In this document: positions 18,785 through 28,273 of the stretch, piece after piece
Layout of the letters: each line of letters begins with the position of its first letter
Position numbering within the stretch: position 1 is the first letter of the stretch
Source of the DNA: CAIKMD01 sp963803265
GTDB taxonomy: Bacteria > Pseudomonadota > Alphaproteobacteria > ATCC43930 > CGMCC-115725
Reading direction: 5' to 3'
Assembly: GCA_963803265.1 (NCBI GenBank)
Contig: CAWDLZ010000013.1
Location: 62,001 to 126,000 of the forward strand
Length of the DNA stretch: 64,000 nt
Notes under the pieces: model-generated
Seen by the model: only the letters and a program-made list of their open reading frames with translations
What the model was told of the DNA's origin: nothing
Database searches by the model: none
Position numbers and translations under genes: made by a program

Positions 18785-18838
18785 GGCCCCGTGACCTCGC
18801 AGCCGCAGCCTGCCGCAACCCCGTGAGGGAGTAGAGCC

Positions 18839-19489
18839 GTGAACGCCATAGCCAAGACGCGGACCATCAAGGGCGCCGAGCCGATCCGCCACGACAAGCC
18901 GGGCGATGTCACGCGGCTTCCATCGCCGCGCTGGATCGGGCATCTCTCGATGCTGACGAACGAGAATTTCGAGGCGATGAAGGATTTCTATCGCAACCTC
19001 ATCAATGCCGAGATGGTGAACGAGGCGCTGGGTTTCCTCTATTTTCCGAGCTTCGACGGCGAGCACCACCGCCTCGCCCTCATCAAGGTGCCGGGCCTAA
19101 AGAAGAAATCCGAGGTCAAGGACAAGACCGTCGGGCTCGCCCACGCCGCCTTCAGCTTTTCGAGCCTCGCCGAGGTGCTGTTCATCTACCGGCACATGAG
19201 GGCGCGCGGCGTGATGCCGCGATATTGTTGCAACCACGGCACCACGACCTCCTTTTACTACGAGGATCCCGACGGCAACGAGGCCGAGATTTTCGTCAAC
19301 AATTTTGACGCCAGCCCCGAGGTGATCCATTACAAGCTCACCCAGCAATTCCTCAGCGGCTTCGGCGAGATGTCGGAGGGCAATTTCGATCCGGACAAAA
19401 TGGTGGCGCTGTTCGAGAGCGGCGTGCCCGACACCGTATTGCGCGACCGCAACGAGGTCCGAAAGCTGGTGAAGGAAGGCAAGCTTTGA
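18839..19489 (+). CDS. VOC superfamily protein (type I extradiol dioxygenase / glyoxalase-like)
   Basis: A 216-residue vicinal-oxygen-chelate protein with two beta-alpha-beta modules. The likely metal ligands are His in GHLSM (about residue 35), His in LAHAAFSF (about 102) and Glu in DPDGNEAEIF (about 146), matching the H-H-E pattern of BphC-like extradiol dioxygenases and glyoxalases. The GTG start has GTGAGGGAG upstream. The stop overlaps the TTG start of the following HsaA-like monooxygenase (TTGA), so the two are coupled. A hydroxylase feeding a ring-cleaving dioxygenase is a logical pair (HsaA/HsaC in steroid degradation), but substrate is unknown. Confidence 0.82.
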   Translation: MNAIAKTRTIKGAEPIRHDKPGDVTRLPSPRWIGHLSMLTNENFEAMKDFYRNLINAEMVNEALGFLYFPSFDGEHHRLALIKVPGLKKKSEVKDKTVGLAHAAFSFSSLAEVLFIYRHMRARGVMPRYCCNHGTTTSFYYEDPDGNEAEIFVNNFDASPEVIHYKLTQQFLSGFGEMSEGNFDPDKMVALFESGVPDTVLRDRNEVRKLVKEGKL

Positions 19490-20692
19490 GCCCCGAGGCG
19501 GCCGCGGCGGTCGAACGGAGCGGGCGCCGCTTGTCGCGCGACGAGCTCCTGGCGCGGGCGCGCGAATTCTTGCCGCGCCTCAAGACGCGCGCGCGCGAAA
19601 CCGAGTTGAGCCGCCGCGTGCCCGAAGCGACGATCGCCGAGCTGCACGAATCGGGGCTCTTGCGCGCGCTCCAGCCGCAACGTTTCGGCGGCCACGAGGC
19701 GGAGCTGGTCGATTTCATCGACATCGTCGAAATGTTCGCGAGCGCCTGCGGCTCGACCGCCTGGGTCTATGCCGTGCTGACTTCCCATTCGGTCTCGCTC
19801 GCGACCTATCCCGAGGAAACCCAAATCGAGATCTGGGGCGAGGCGCCCAAGGCGCTCTCCGCCTCGTCTTTCGTGCCGACCGGCAAGGCCGTCGCCGTGC
19901 CCGGAGGGTTCCGGCTCGATGGCACCTGGCCGTTCGCCAGCGCCTGCGATTACGCACAATGGGCGCTCCTCGGCGTGATCGTCGAGAATTCCAACGGTCC
20001 GCCCTCGATCTATACCTTTCTCGTGCCGATGGCGGAGGCTCGAGATCATCGACGATTGGGACGTGCTCGGCCTCGCCGGAACCGGCAGCAAATCGCTCGC
20101 CGCCACGGGCGTCTTCGTGCCGACGCGCCGCGCCCTCATTTTCAGCGATTCGATCGAAGGCACGACGCTGGGCGGACGTCTCCATGCCGGCCCGCTCTAT
20201 CGCTGCCCGCGCCATTCCTGCGCGCCCTACGCCCTCTCGATCGTGCCCGTGGGCATCGCGCGCGGCGCGATCGACAGCTTCATCGAATACGCATCGCGCA
20301 AATCCGCGCGCCGCGGCGCGCGGCTCGCCGATCAGGAGCAGATTCAGCTCAAGGTCTCGGAATCGGAAGCCGAGGTCGATGCCGCGCGGCTCCTCATCCG
20401 CCGCAATTGCGTCGAGAACTTAGAAGCCTTGCGCGAGCGCGGCGCGCTCACCATCGAGCAGCGGGCGCGCAACCGCCGCGACAACGCGTTTTGCGCAAAG
20501 CTCGCGACCCAAGCCGTGGACCGGCTCCTGACCGCGGCGGGCGCGCACGGCATCTACGCCGCCAATCCGCTACAGCGCGCCTTCCGCGACATCCACGCGG
20601 CCGCCGGCCATATCGTGCTTAATTGGGAGGCCTGCGGCGGCCAGTTCGGGCGCGTGAAGCTGGGCCTCGACCCGAACGATCCGTTCCTTTAG
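19486..20692 (+). CDS. Acyl-CoA dehydrogenase-fold flavin monooxygenase (HsaA-like), second copy, frameshifted
   Basis: Paralogue of the gene at 17.5-18.7 kb, on the opposite strand. It shows ETELSRRVPEATIAELHESG at the N-terminus, DGTWPFASACDYAQWAL in the flavin domain and AFRDIHAAAGHIVLNWE at the C-terminus with the HsaA-type histidine. The frame breaks at about 20036-20042: GCGGAGGCTCGAG reads out of frame, and removing one G gives MAELEIIDDW and a continuous match. The TTG start is inferred from the TTGA overlap with the VOC gene and a GAAGGAAGG site. Restored length is about 401 residues. The gene abuts the convergent FAD monooxygenase with no spacing. Confidence 0.83.
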
Positions 20693-21885
20693 CTAGATCG
20701 CGACGGTCAGCGCGTTGTAACCGTAGATGCCGTCATAGAGCGCCTGCATCTTGTCAGGGGACCATTCCTTGTCGACATGCTGTTGCGCGGTATCGGGGCT
20801 GCGCAAGGAGTCGCCGTGGAGGCGCTTCGTCTGCGCGACGGCGGCGAGCACGATCCGTTTGGTGCGCTCGATGCGCGCGGCCTCGTAGCGTAGGAGGGCG
20901 GTCTCGACATCGTCCGAATCGGCCATGCACCGGGCGAGCACGTAGCCGTCCTCGATCGACATCGACGCGCCCTGCGCGAGGAAGGGCAGCGTCGAATGGC
21001 AAGCATCGCCCAATAGCGTCGCGCGCCCGACGCTCCAGCGCGGCAGCGGCTGACGCACGACCAGCGCCCATTTATAGAGCGCGTCGCACGAGGCGATCAT
21101 GGTATACGCGTCCTTGTGCCAGCCGGGAAAATCGGCGAGGCATTCCTCCCGCGTGCCGCGATCGGTCCAGGATTCCTGCTTCCAATCCGCGCGCTCGACC
21201 ACCGCGATCATGTTCATCAGCTCGCGGCCGCGCACCGGATAGTGGAAAATGTGCGAGGTCGGGCCGATCCACCCGCCATGCCGCATCAACTCGGGCGGCA
21301 GCGTCGCGGCGGGGCAGAGCCCGCGCCAGGCCATGAAGCCGGTGAATTCGGGCTGGTCTTGGCCGAACAGGGTCTGGCGCACGGCGGAATGGATGCCATC
21401 CGCCCCGATCAGGGCGTCGCCCGCGACACGCTCGCCATTCGCCAGCATGAGAACGACGCCCTTCTCGGTCTGCGTGAAGCCGGTGCAGCGCGCCTCGAGA
21501 TGGACGGCGTCGGAGCGCTCGCCTAACACCGCGCCCAGAAGCGCTTCCTGCAGATCGGCGCGGTGGATGGTGTAGTGCGGCGAGCCGTAGCGCTCGAGCG
21601 TCTTGGCGCCGTGGCCTCCATCATCTTCGAGCGCGCGCCCGTGTCCCAAATCCTGAGATCGATGATATTCGCCTCGATGGCGACGCGCTCCAGCGTCTCG
21701 CCGAGGCCGAGCTCGCGGAGCACGCGCGAGCCATTGGGCGCGATCTGGATGCCGGCGCCGAGCTCTTTCATCTCGGGAACCTGGTCGAAGACATCGACCC
21801 TAAGCCCGCGGCGCATCAGGGCGAGCGCCGCCGTGAGCCCGCCGATCCCGGCACCGACGACGAGAATATGAGGCTCAGCCGCCAT
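20693..21885 (-). CDS. FAD-dependent monooxygenase (salicylate / 3-hydroxybenzoate hydroxylase-like), frameshifted
   Basis: A group A flavoprotein hydroxylase of about 397 residues. The N-terminal dinucleotide motif is GAGIGG, the DG motif ALIGADGIHS and the second FAD motif LLGDACHSTLPFLAQGA. The closest known activities are salicylate 1-hydroxylase, 3-hydroxybenzoate 6-hydroxylase and 6-hydroxynicotinate 3-monooxygenase. The frame breaks near 21600-21608 (GGCGCC region) by the equivalent of a two-base gain or one-base loss; before it reads SKMMEATA and after it KTLERYGSPH. It starts one base after the stop of the cyclase gene, so the two form an operon. Confidence 0.85.
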
Positions 21886-21886
21886 C

Positions 21887-22664
21887 TCAATCCTCGAGTA
21901 TCGCGACCGCTCGGGTCCAGCCCGCCGATGCGCCGCGAATCTTCACCGGAAAGCAGGCGATCGAGAAGCCGTCCGGCGGCAAGGCTTCGAGATTGTGGAG
22001 TTTCTCGAGGTGGCAATAGCCGATCTCGCGCCCCGCCTTGTGGCCTTCCCAGATGAGGCCGGCATCGCCGCTCTCGCGATACTTCTCCTTGGTATGGACG
22101 AAAGGCGCGTCCCAGCTCCACGCATCGGTGCCGGTGAGCCGCACTCCGCGCTCGAGCAGATAAAGCGTCGCCGCCCTTCCCATGCCGCAGCCCGAGGCGA
22201 CGTATTGGGGCCTGCCATAAGCCGCGCCCGCGCTGGTGTTGACGACCACGATCTCCAAGGGCTTGAGCGCGTGCCCGATGCGGTCGAGCTCGCCTCGCCA
22301 CGTCGTCGGCGGTGGCGACATAGCCGTCGGGCAGCGCGCGAAAATCGAGCTTCACCGCGGGCTGCAGGCACCAGTCGAGCGGCACCTCGTCGATGGCGAT
22401 CGCGCGCTCGCCGCGATTCATGGTCGAATGGAAATGATAGGGCGCGTCGAGATGCGTCCCGTTATGCGTCATCAGACGGATCCATTCGATCGCCCAGCCT
22501 TCGCCATCCGGCAGGTCCGCGGCCTTGAGGCCCGGAAAAAACTTCGTCACCTCGGCGGCGGTGTCCTTGTGCGTGAGGTATTCGATACGCGGCCCGTAGC
22601 CGGGCGGATCCGACGGCACGTCGTTTTCGAGATGCATCGAGATGTCGATGAGCTGTCGCGCCAT
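21887..22664 (-). CDS. Cyclase family protein (kynurenine formamidase-like hydrolase), frameshifted
   Basis: A metal-dependent hydrolase of the cyclase/KynB family, about 258 residues. The signature HNGTHLDAPYHF is present at residues 75-86 and includes the HxGTHxDxPxH metal site. The ATG at 22664 gives MARQLIDISMHLEND, the normal start; eight more codons upstream are open but lack a site. The frame breaks at about 22300: GGCGAGGCGAGCTCG reads out of frame, and dropping one base restores ELDRIGHALKPLE. These enzymes hydrolyse amides or lactones in aromatic pathways. It is the first gene of a two-gene unit with the FAD monooxygenase. Confidence 0.83.
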
Positions 22665-22756
22665 GGCACCGGCTCTTTCCTCGCCCAAACGCCGCCGATG
22701 ATACCGGCGGGCGGTGTTCTCCGCTAGACTGACGGCAGGGCTGATCGAGGGGCGCC

Positions 22757-24131
22757 ATGATCTACCGGTCGGAGCGGGGCAATATCCGCATGCTGCTGGC
22801 GGGCGATGCGATGCCGGCGCGCGCGCTTCATGTCTATGACGAGCCCGACTATTTGGCGCTCGTCGAGTTGTGCCGTGGCGCCGATGTCGGTTTCGCCAAT
22901 CTCGAGACCACGGTCCGCGAGCCGCATGAGGGCACGCCCACGATGACGCAAGGCACGCCGATGAGCACGCCCCCCGCGCTTCTCGAGGAGCTGCGCTGGA
23001 TGGGATTGGGACTTCTGTCCTGCGCCAACAACCATGCGACGGATTACGGCGAGGGTGGGCTCCTTGCCATGCTGGCGCATTTGCGGCGCGCGAATATTCC
23101 CCATGCCGGCGCCGGCGCCAACCTGGCCGAGGCGCGCAAGCCCGCCTATCTCGACACCGCCGCCGGCCGCGTCGCGCTCATTGCCGCGACGACCTTCTAT
23201 CCGCATTGGACGCGCGCCGCCGATCAGCGGCCCGATGCCGGCGGACGCCCGGGCGTCAATCCGCTCGACTTCGCGAGCCTCTATACCGTTAACGACGCGG
23301 CGCTCGCGGCGCTTGCGGCGATGAGCGAGAAACTCGGCTTGTCGCAGCAACGCCAGCGCCAACGCGCGATGTTCTTCAGCGCCAGCGAGGCCCCCACCGA
23401 CAGCGCCGACGCATTGAGCTTTCTCGGACACCGCTTCGTGCGCGGGCCGGAATTCGCCGTGTTCGACGAAGGTCAGGGCGGAAGACGCCGAGGCCAATCT
23501 GCGCTGGATCCGCGAGGCGCGCCGCCAGGCCGATTGGGTGATCTTCTCGTTGCACAATCACGAATTCGGGCCGGCCGGCGGGCGCGACGCCGCCACCAAT
23601 GTCGGCCTGGAAGAGCCGGCGCGCTTTGCCGTCGATTTCGCGCATGCGGCGATCGAGGCCGGCGCCGACGTGGTCGCGGGCCACGGGCCGCACCTCACCC
23701 TCGGGGTCGAGATTTACAAGGGCCGGCCGATCCTCTACAGCCTCGGCAATTTCGTGTTCCAGAACGACAACGTGCCGGTCTTTCCCGCCGAATCCTATCG
23801 CCGCTTCGGCCTCGACGACCGGGCGACGCCGACCGATTTTCTCGACGCCAGGACTGGAGACGAAACGCGCGGCTTCCCGGCTTCGCCCGAATATTGGCAG
23901 AGCCTTGTGGCGATTGCCGAGTTCAAGGACCGGCGGCTCGCGGGGTTGCGCCTTCATCCGCTCGATCTCGGCCATGGGCTGGGCCGGTCGCAGCGCGGCC
24001 GCCCGGTTCTGGCCAAGGGCCGCGTCGCCGCCGCGATTCTCGACCGCGTCCGGCGACTATCCGCGCGCTTCGGCGCCGAGATCGCGATCGAAGGCGACAG
24101 CGCTATGGTGAAATTTTCCCAGGTAGGGTAG
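22757..24131 (+). CDS. CapA family protein (metallophosphatase-like, poly-gamma-glutamate biosynthesis type), frameshifted
   Basis: CapA-fold protein of about 457 residues, related to metallophosphatases. Visible landmarks are LLAGDAM, VGFANLETT, CANNHATDYGEGG and VVAGHGPHL, the metal-binding loops of the family. No signal peptide is obvious, so it is probably cytoplasmic, unlike capsule-linked CapA. The frame breaks at about 23477: CAGGGCGGAAGAC carries one extra G relative to a frame reading EGQGEDAEANLRW. It is followed 2 bp later by the luciferase-like gene. Function in catabolic clusters is not established; the pairing with a flavin monooxygenase is the only hint. Confidence 0.83.
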
Positions 24132-24133
24132 CG

Positions 24134-25169
24134 ATGCAATTTGGTATTTTCGATCACGTTGACCGCACCGGCCAGCCCTTGGCGCGCCAGCTCGACGAGC
24201 GGCTCGAATATGTCGCCGCGGCGGAGCGGCTCGGCTTTTATTGCTATCACGTCGCCGAGCATCACGCGGCGCCCATCAACATGGTGCCGGTGCCGGGCCT
24301 GTTCCTCGCCGCGGCTGCGCGCGCGACCACGCGGATGCGCCTCGGTCCTCTCGTCTATCTCTTGCCGCTCTATTCGCCGCTGCGCCTCATCGAGGAGATC
24401 GCGATCCTCGATCACCTCAGCCATGGGCGCTACGAGGTCGGCGTCGGGCGCGGCGTGTCGCCCTTCGAGCTCAACTATCACAATGTCAGCTACGAGGAAT
24501 CGCGCGAGATTTTCCTCGATGCCTACGGGTGCGTGCTCGAGGGCCTGACCGATGAGCGGCTCAATCATGCCGGCAAGTATTTCACCTATAGCGAGGTGCC
24601 GATGGAGCTGCGGCCGATGCAGCTTCCGCATCCGCCGTTCTGGTACGCCGCCTCGAACACGGTCAGCTCGCGTTGGGCCGGGGAACAGGGCTGCCACTTC
24701 GTGACGCTCGGCCCCATCGCGACCGCCGCGGCCAATATCGCCGCGTTCAAGGAGGGCATCGCCGCGCGCGGCGGCGCCAAGATTCCCAAGCCGGAATTCG
24801 CGGGCGGCGCCGCGGCAGGAGTCCACCGTCAGATCTTCGTCGCCGAAACCGACCAAGAGGCCATGGCTTTAGGCAAGCCGTTCCACGACCAGCATCATTG
24901 GAGCCTGACGAAGCTCCGCCGCGAGAACCGCGAATATCCGGGCTTCACCCGAGCCTCGCCCGACAGCTTCGAGGAAGCGGTGCAGGCGCGCACGATCATC
25001 TTCGGCTCGCCCGAAACCGTGCGCAAAGAGGTGGCACGCCAAGTTCGACGAGCTTGGGCTTAATTATCTCATCGGATCGTTCTTCTTCGGCAACATGACG
25101 CTCGCTCAGGCGGTGCGGTCGATGACGCTCTTTGCCCGCGAGGTCATGGGATCGGGCGCCGGCGGCTAG
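24134..25169 (+). CDS. LLM class flavin-dependent oxidoreductase (bacterial luciferase-like), frameshifted near the 3' end
   Basis: A luciferase-fold monooxygenase of about 345 residues that would use reduced FMN. Typical segments are FGIFDH at the N-terminus, YCYHVAEHHAAP, RLGPLVYLLPLYSPLRLIEE and GRYEVGVGRG. The frame breaks at about 25030-25040: GAGGTGGCACGCC carries one extra base, and the other frame continues with KFDELGLNYLIGSFFFGNM and ends MGSGAGG. Its TAG stop overlaps the convergent PrpD-like stop codon by two bases. It starts 2 bp after the CapA-like gene. The substrate is unknown. Confidence 0.87.
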
Positions 25170-26522
25170 CGATCTTCCGGAACCGAAGCGAGCAGCGTCT
25201 CGAACGCGGCGCGGAAGTCGAGCGCTTTCATCTGACCGGCCAGCGTCTCGACCGGGATCGGCCGCGCGAGGAAGCGCGACATGGTGGCGAGCTTGCCCTC
25301 GATGTCCTCCCAGCGCAGCGGGTTCTCGGGATCGCCGCGCGGATTCGAGCACTTCGCGCCGATAGGTCTTGCCGCCGGCGAGGATGCTGACCGCGCCGCC
25401 CCATTGGCGGGGGTAGAGCCCGGTCAGGCGGTCGTCGGCGACGACCTCGATGCAATCGAGAAGATGCCGGATCGGCGCCTCCTCGGCTCGGATCGTGGCG
25501 CGCTCGATATCGCACAGCTCGTCCGGGTGGAGCGCGCCGATGGCGAGCTGGTAATGGATGCCGCGCGATTCGGATTTGGTCGTGGGGCGGTTGGTGCGAT
25601 CGATCATGGCGCGATATTGCCGCGGCACCGCGACTGTGATCGTCTCGACGGCGCTGGGATCGATGTTTTCCTCGCGCATCGCGAGGATGAAGGCTTCGGT
25701 GGCCGAAAGCCCCTGGCGTGAGGTGCAATAGGGCTTGAAGCCGACACGGTTGACGGAGAGCGGCGCTTCCGGCCAGGTCTTATCCGGCAGCGTGACGACC
25801 GCGGGATTCCATGCCGGCGATACTTTGCCGAGGATCGCCTCGTCGCCATGCATGCCGCTGGCCGCCGCCGCTGCCGCGAGGAGGCCGGCCTGCACCGCCG
25901 AGGCCAGCACGAGCCAGCGCGGCGCCGGCTCTTCCTCGATGCGGCCGGCGATGCCGGTCGCGCTCGCCGCCGCGATCGCCATGGCATCTCTGATCTGGCG
26001 CTCCGACAACACCATCGCCTTGGCCGCGATGGCCGCCGCCGCGATGCCGCCGGTAAGGAAGGTCGGCCACACGCCGCGATAGACCTGCTCGGCGCCGTTG
26101 GCGGCAAGGCCCAGCGTCACCATGGTCTCATAACCGGCGAGGATCGCATCGATGACCGCGTCGCGCGACGCCCCCGTGACATAGCCGGCGGTCAACGCGA
26201 CCGGGATCACGACCGAGCTCGGCGTGACGCAGGAGCCGATATGGATGTCGTCGCATTCGGTGAGCCGGCACGACGTCACCAATATGGCGGCGGCGCAGCT
26301 CGGATGATCGAGGATGGCCTTGTGCGGGGTAAGGAACGCGGCGCGCTTCAACGCATTGCGGGTCGGGCGGATTTCCGAGGTCATGCCGCCCGCCACGGTG
26401 CAGCCCAGCGCATCGAGCGCGTGCAGCTTGACCGCCTCGAGCGTCGCCGCGTCCACATCCCGCGCGTTCAGGCACGCGATCAGCGCGGCGAGCTCGGGCA
26501 GGAGTCTCGCGTCACCGGGCAT
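25166..26522 (-). CDS. MmgE/PrpD family protein, frameshifted near the 3' end
   Basis: A member of the 2-methylcitrate dehydratase / immune-responsive-gene fold, about 451 residues. It shows DALGCTVAGG at the N-terminus, HPSCAAAI and LAGYETMVTLG in the middle and FKPYCTSRQGLSATEAF, a family landmark. The frame breaks at about 25325-25335: TCCGCGCGGCGATCC has one extra G, after which the other frame reads DPENPLRWEDIEGKLATM and ends VPEDR. The start lies inside the hyuB 3' end (11-nt overlap), so the three genes hyuA-hyuB-prpD are coupled. In such clusters these proteins often isomerise or dehydrate dicarboxylic intermediates; that is inference. Confidence 0.87.
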
Positions 26523-28272
26523 GGTGCTGCGCCGTCATTTCCCTGCGCGCGGCATCGGTCGCTTCGCGGTCGAGCTGGAACCGATCGAGCCCGCCCTTGC
26601 CGTTGACGTGGACGACGACGCCATATTCGGCGCGCGCGGCCGCGACCGAGACGAACCCGTCGCGGACATCGTCGACGACGCGATTGGGATCGCGCTCCAG
26701 CGGGTTGCCCCAGCCGCCGCCGCCCGCGCTCCGGATGATGGCGCGGGTCTCGGCCGGAACCTGCAGCCAATTGGCGTTGACCTGCTTCCAATCGTTTTCG
26801 CCGGGCTGCCGCACCAGCCGATCGGGCTTGCCGCCGGTCTTGCCGCCCCAGAGGCCCCAGGGCGGGACGCGATGCCGGCCGGTTTGGGTGAGGTTCCAGC
26901 GGCCGGCGACGAGATTGCGAACCTGCACGTCAAGGCCGAGCCCGCCACGGAACTGCCCGGCGCCGCCGGAATCGGCGCGCATCTTGCGCTGTTCGACGAC
27001 GATCGGGAAACGCTGCTCGAGCGATTCGATGGGGCCGTTGCGCACGTCGCCCTGGCAGATCGTGCAGGAAGCGGACGGGCCGTCTTCCATGGGGCGCCCG
27101 CCCCAGCCGCCGCCCTCGGTGCTTTGCACGACGAAGCGCTTGCCGGTTCGCGGATCGTTGCCGAAGAAAGTGAGCGCGTCGCCCATCGCGCCCTTATGCG
27201 CGGCCGGCGTGAGCATTTTGCGCGCCGGCGCCATCGCGGCGAGGATCGCGTCGATCACGCTCGGCAGGGCGGTGCTCCACGACGCCATCGGCGCCGGGAA
27301 CTTCGCCATCATGAAGCTGCCCTCGGGCAGGATCACCTTGAGCGCCTTGAACGAGCCCTCGTTCACAGGCTCCACTGGCGCCGTCAGCGCCTTGTAGGCG
27401 ATATAGGGCGCGGCCAACGTGCGCGCGTTGACCGCGCTGTTGCGCTGCTTCGAGCAGCCCGAGAGGTCGATCGTCATGTCGCTGCCCGCGACGGTGACCC
27501 GGGCATGGATGCGTATGGGGCCGTCGGCCGCGCTGGCGCTGTCGTCGAACTCGGTCTCGAATTCGTAAGAGCCGTCCTCGAATTCCTCGATCACCTGGCG
27601 GCAATGGGCCTCGGTTTGCGCGAAGATGCGCGCGATCGATTCCTGCACCGTTTCCTTGCCGTATTTCCCGAACAGCTCTTCGAGCCGTTTGAGGCCCAGA
27701 TTGCACGCCGTGATCTGCGCGTCGAGATCGCCCATCGAGGATTCGGGGTAACGAATGTTGTCCGAGATCATCGTGAGGACGGTCTTGTTGGGCTTGCCGG
27801 CCTCGTAAATCTTGAGCTGGTTGAATTGCAGTCCCTCGAGCCAGGGATCGGCCGCCGACATGCCCGCTCCGAACCCGGTGCTGTAGCCGCCGACATCGAT
27901 CCAATGCGCGCGGATGATGGTGAAGCCGAAGAGCTCGCCTTTCCAGAAGAACGGCGTGTAGACGCACATATTGTTGAGGTGCTGGCCGCACACCGCCTGG
28001 TGGTTCATCAGGATGACGTCGCCCGGCGCGAAATCCTTGATGCGCTCGACGCCGTCGCGGATGACGACGCCCAGATCGGCGAGGAAGTGGCTGACGCCGC
28101 CGCCGTTCTGCGCCAAGAGATTGCCCGCCTGGTCGAGAATGGCGCAGCTGTAGTCGCCGACCTCGTAGATCATCATGTTGTACGAGGTGCGCTTGAGCAC
28201 ATAGGACATTTCGTCCGCGATGGCCGGCAGCGCGCTGCGCATGACTTCGACCGTGATCGGATCGGCGGCCAT
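26512..28272 (-). CDS. Hydantoinase B / oxoprolinase family protein (HyuB-like)
   Basis: A 586-residue subunit of an ATP-dependent hydantoinase, oxoprolinase or acetone-carboxylase-type enzyme. Landmarks include TSYNMMIYEVGDYSCA at about residues 28-43, LMNHQAVCGQHLNNM and the glycine-rich ESTEGGGWGGRP-like region near residue 390 (seen as QSTEGGGWGGRP). The ATG follows the hyuA stop after one base (TGA-C-ATG). It ends overlapping the prpD-like gene. It needs HyuA for ATP-driven opening of a cyclic amide or carboxylation. The frame is intact. Confidence 0.92.
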   Translation of the reverse strand: MAADPITVEVMRSALPAIADEMSYVLKRTSYNMMIYEVGDYSCAILDQAGNLLAQNGGGVSHFLADLGVVIRDGVERIKDFAPGDVILMNHQAVCGQHLNNMCVYTPFFWKGELFGFTIIRAHWIDVGGYSTGFGAGMSAADPWLEGLQFNQLKIYEAGKPNKTVLTMISDNIRYPESSMGDLDAQITACNLGLKRLEELFGKYGKETVQESIARIFAQTEAHCRQVIEEFEDGSYEFETEFDDSASAADGPIRIHARVTVAGSDMTIDLSGCSKQRNSAVNARTLAAPYIAYKALTAPVEPVNEGSFKALKVILPEGSFMMAKFPAPMASWSTALPSVIDAILAAMAPARKMLTPAAHKGAMGDALTFFGNDPRTGKRFVVQSTEGGGWGGRPMEDGPSASCTICQGDVRNGPIESLEQRFPIVVEQRKMRADSGGAGQFRGGLGLDVQVRNLVAGRWNLTQTGRHRVPPWGLWGGKTGGKPDRLVRQPGENDWKQVNANWLQVPAETRAIIRSAGGGGWGNPLERDPNRVVDDVRDGFVSVAAARAEYGVVVHVNGKGGLDRFQLDREATDAARREMTAQHHAR

Positions 28273-28273
28273 G

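Noticed and set aside
22757..25063. A 768-codon CapA-luciferase fusion
   Set aside because: It arises from a +1 shift in the CapA gene at ~23477 that joins frames; CapA ends at 24131 and the LLM gene starts at 24134.
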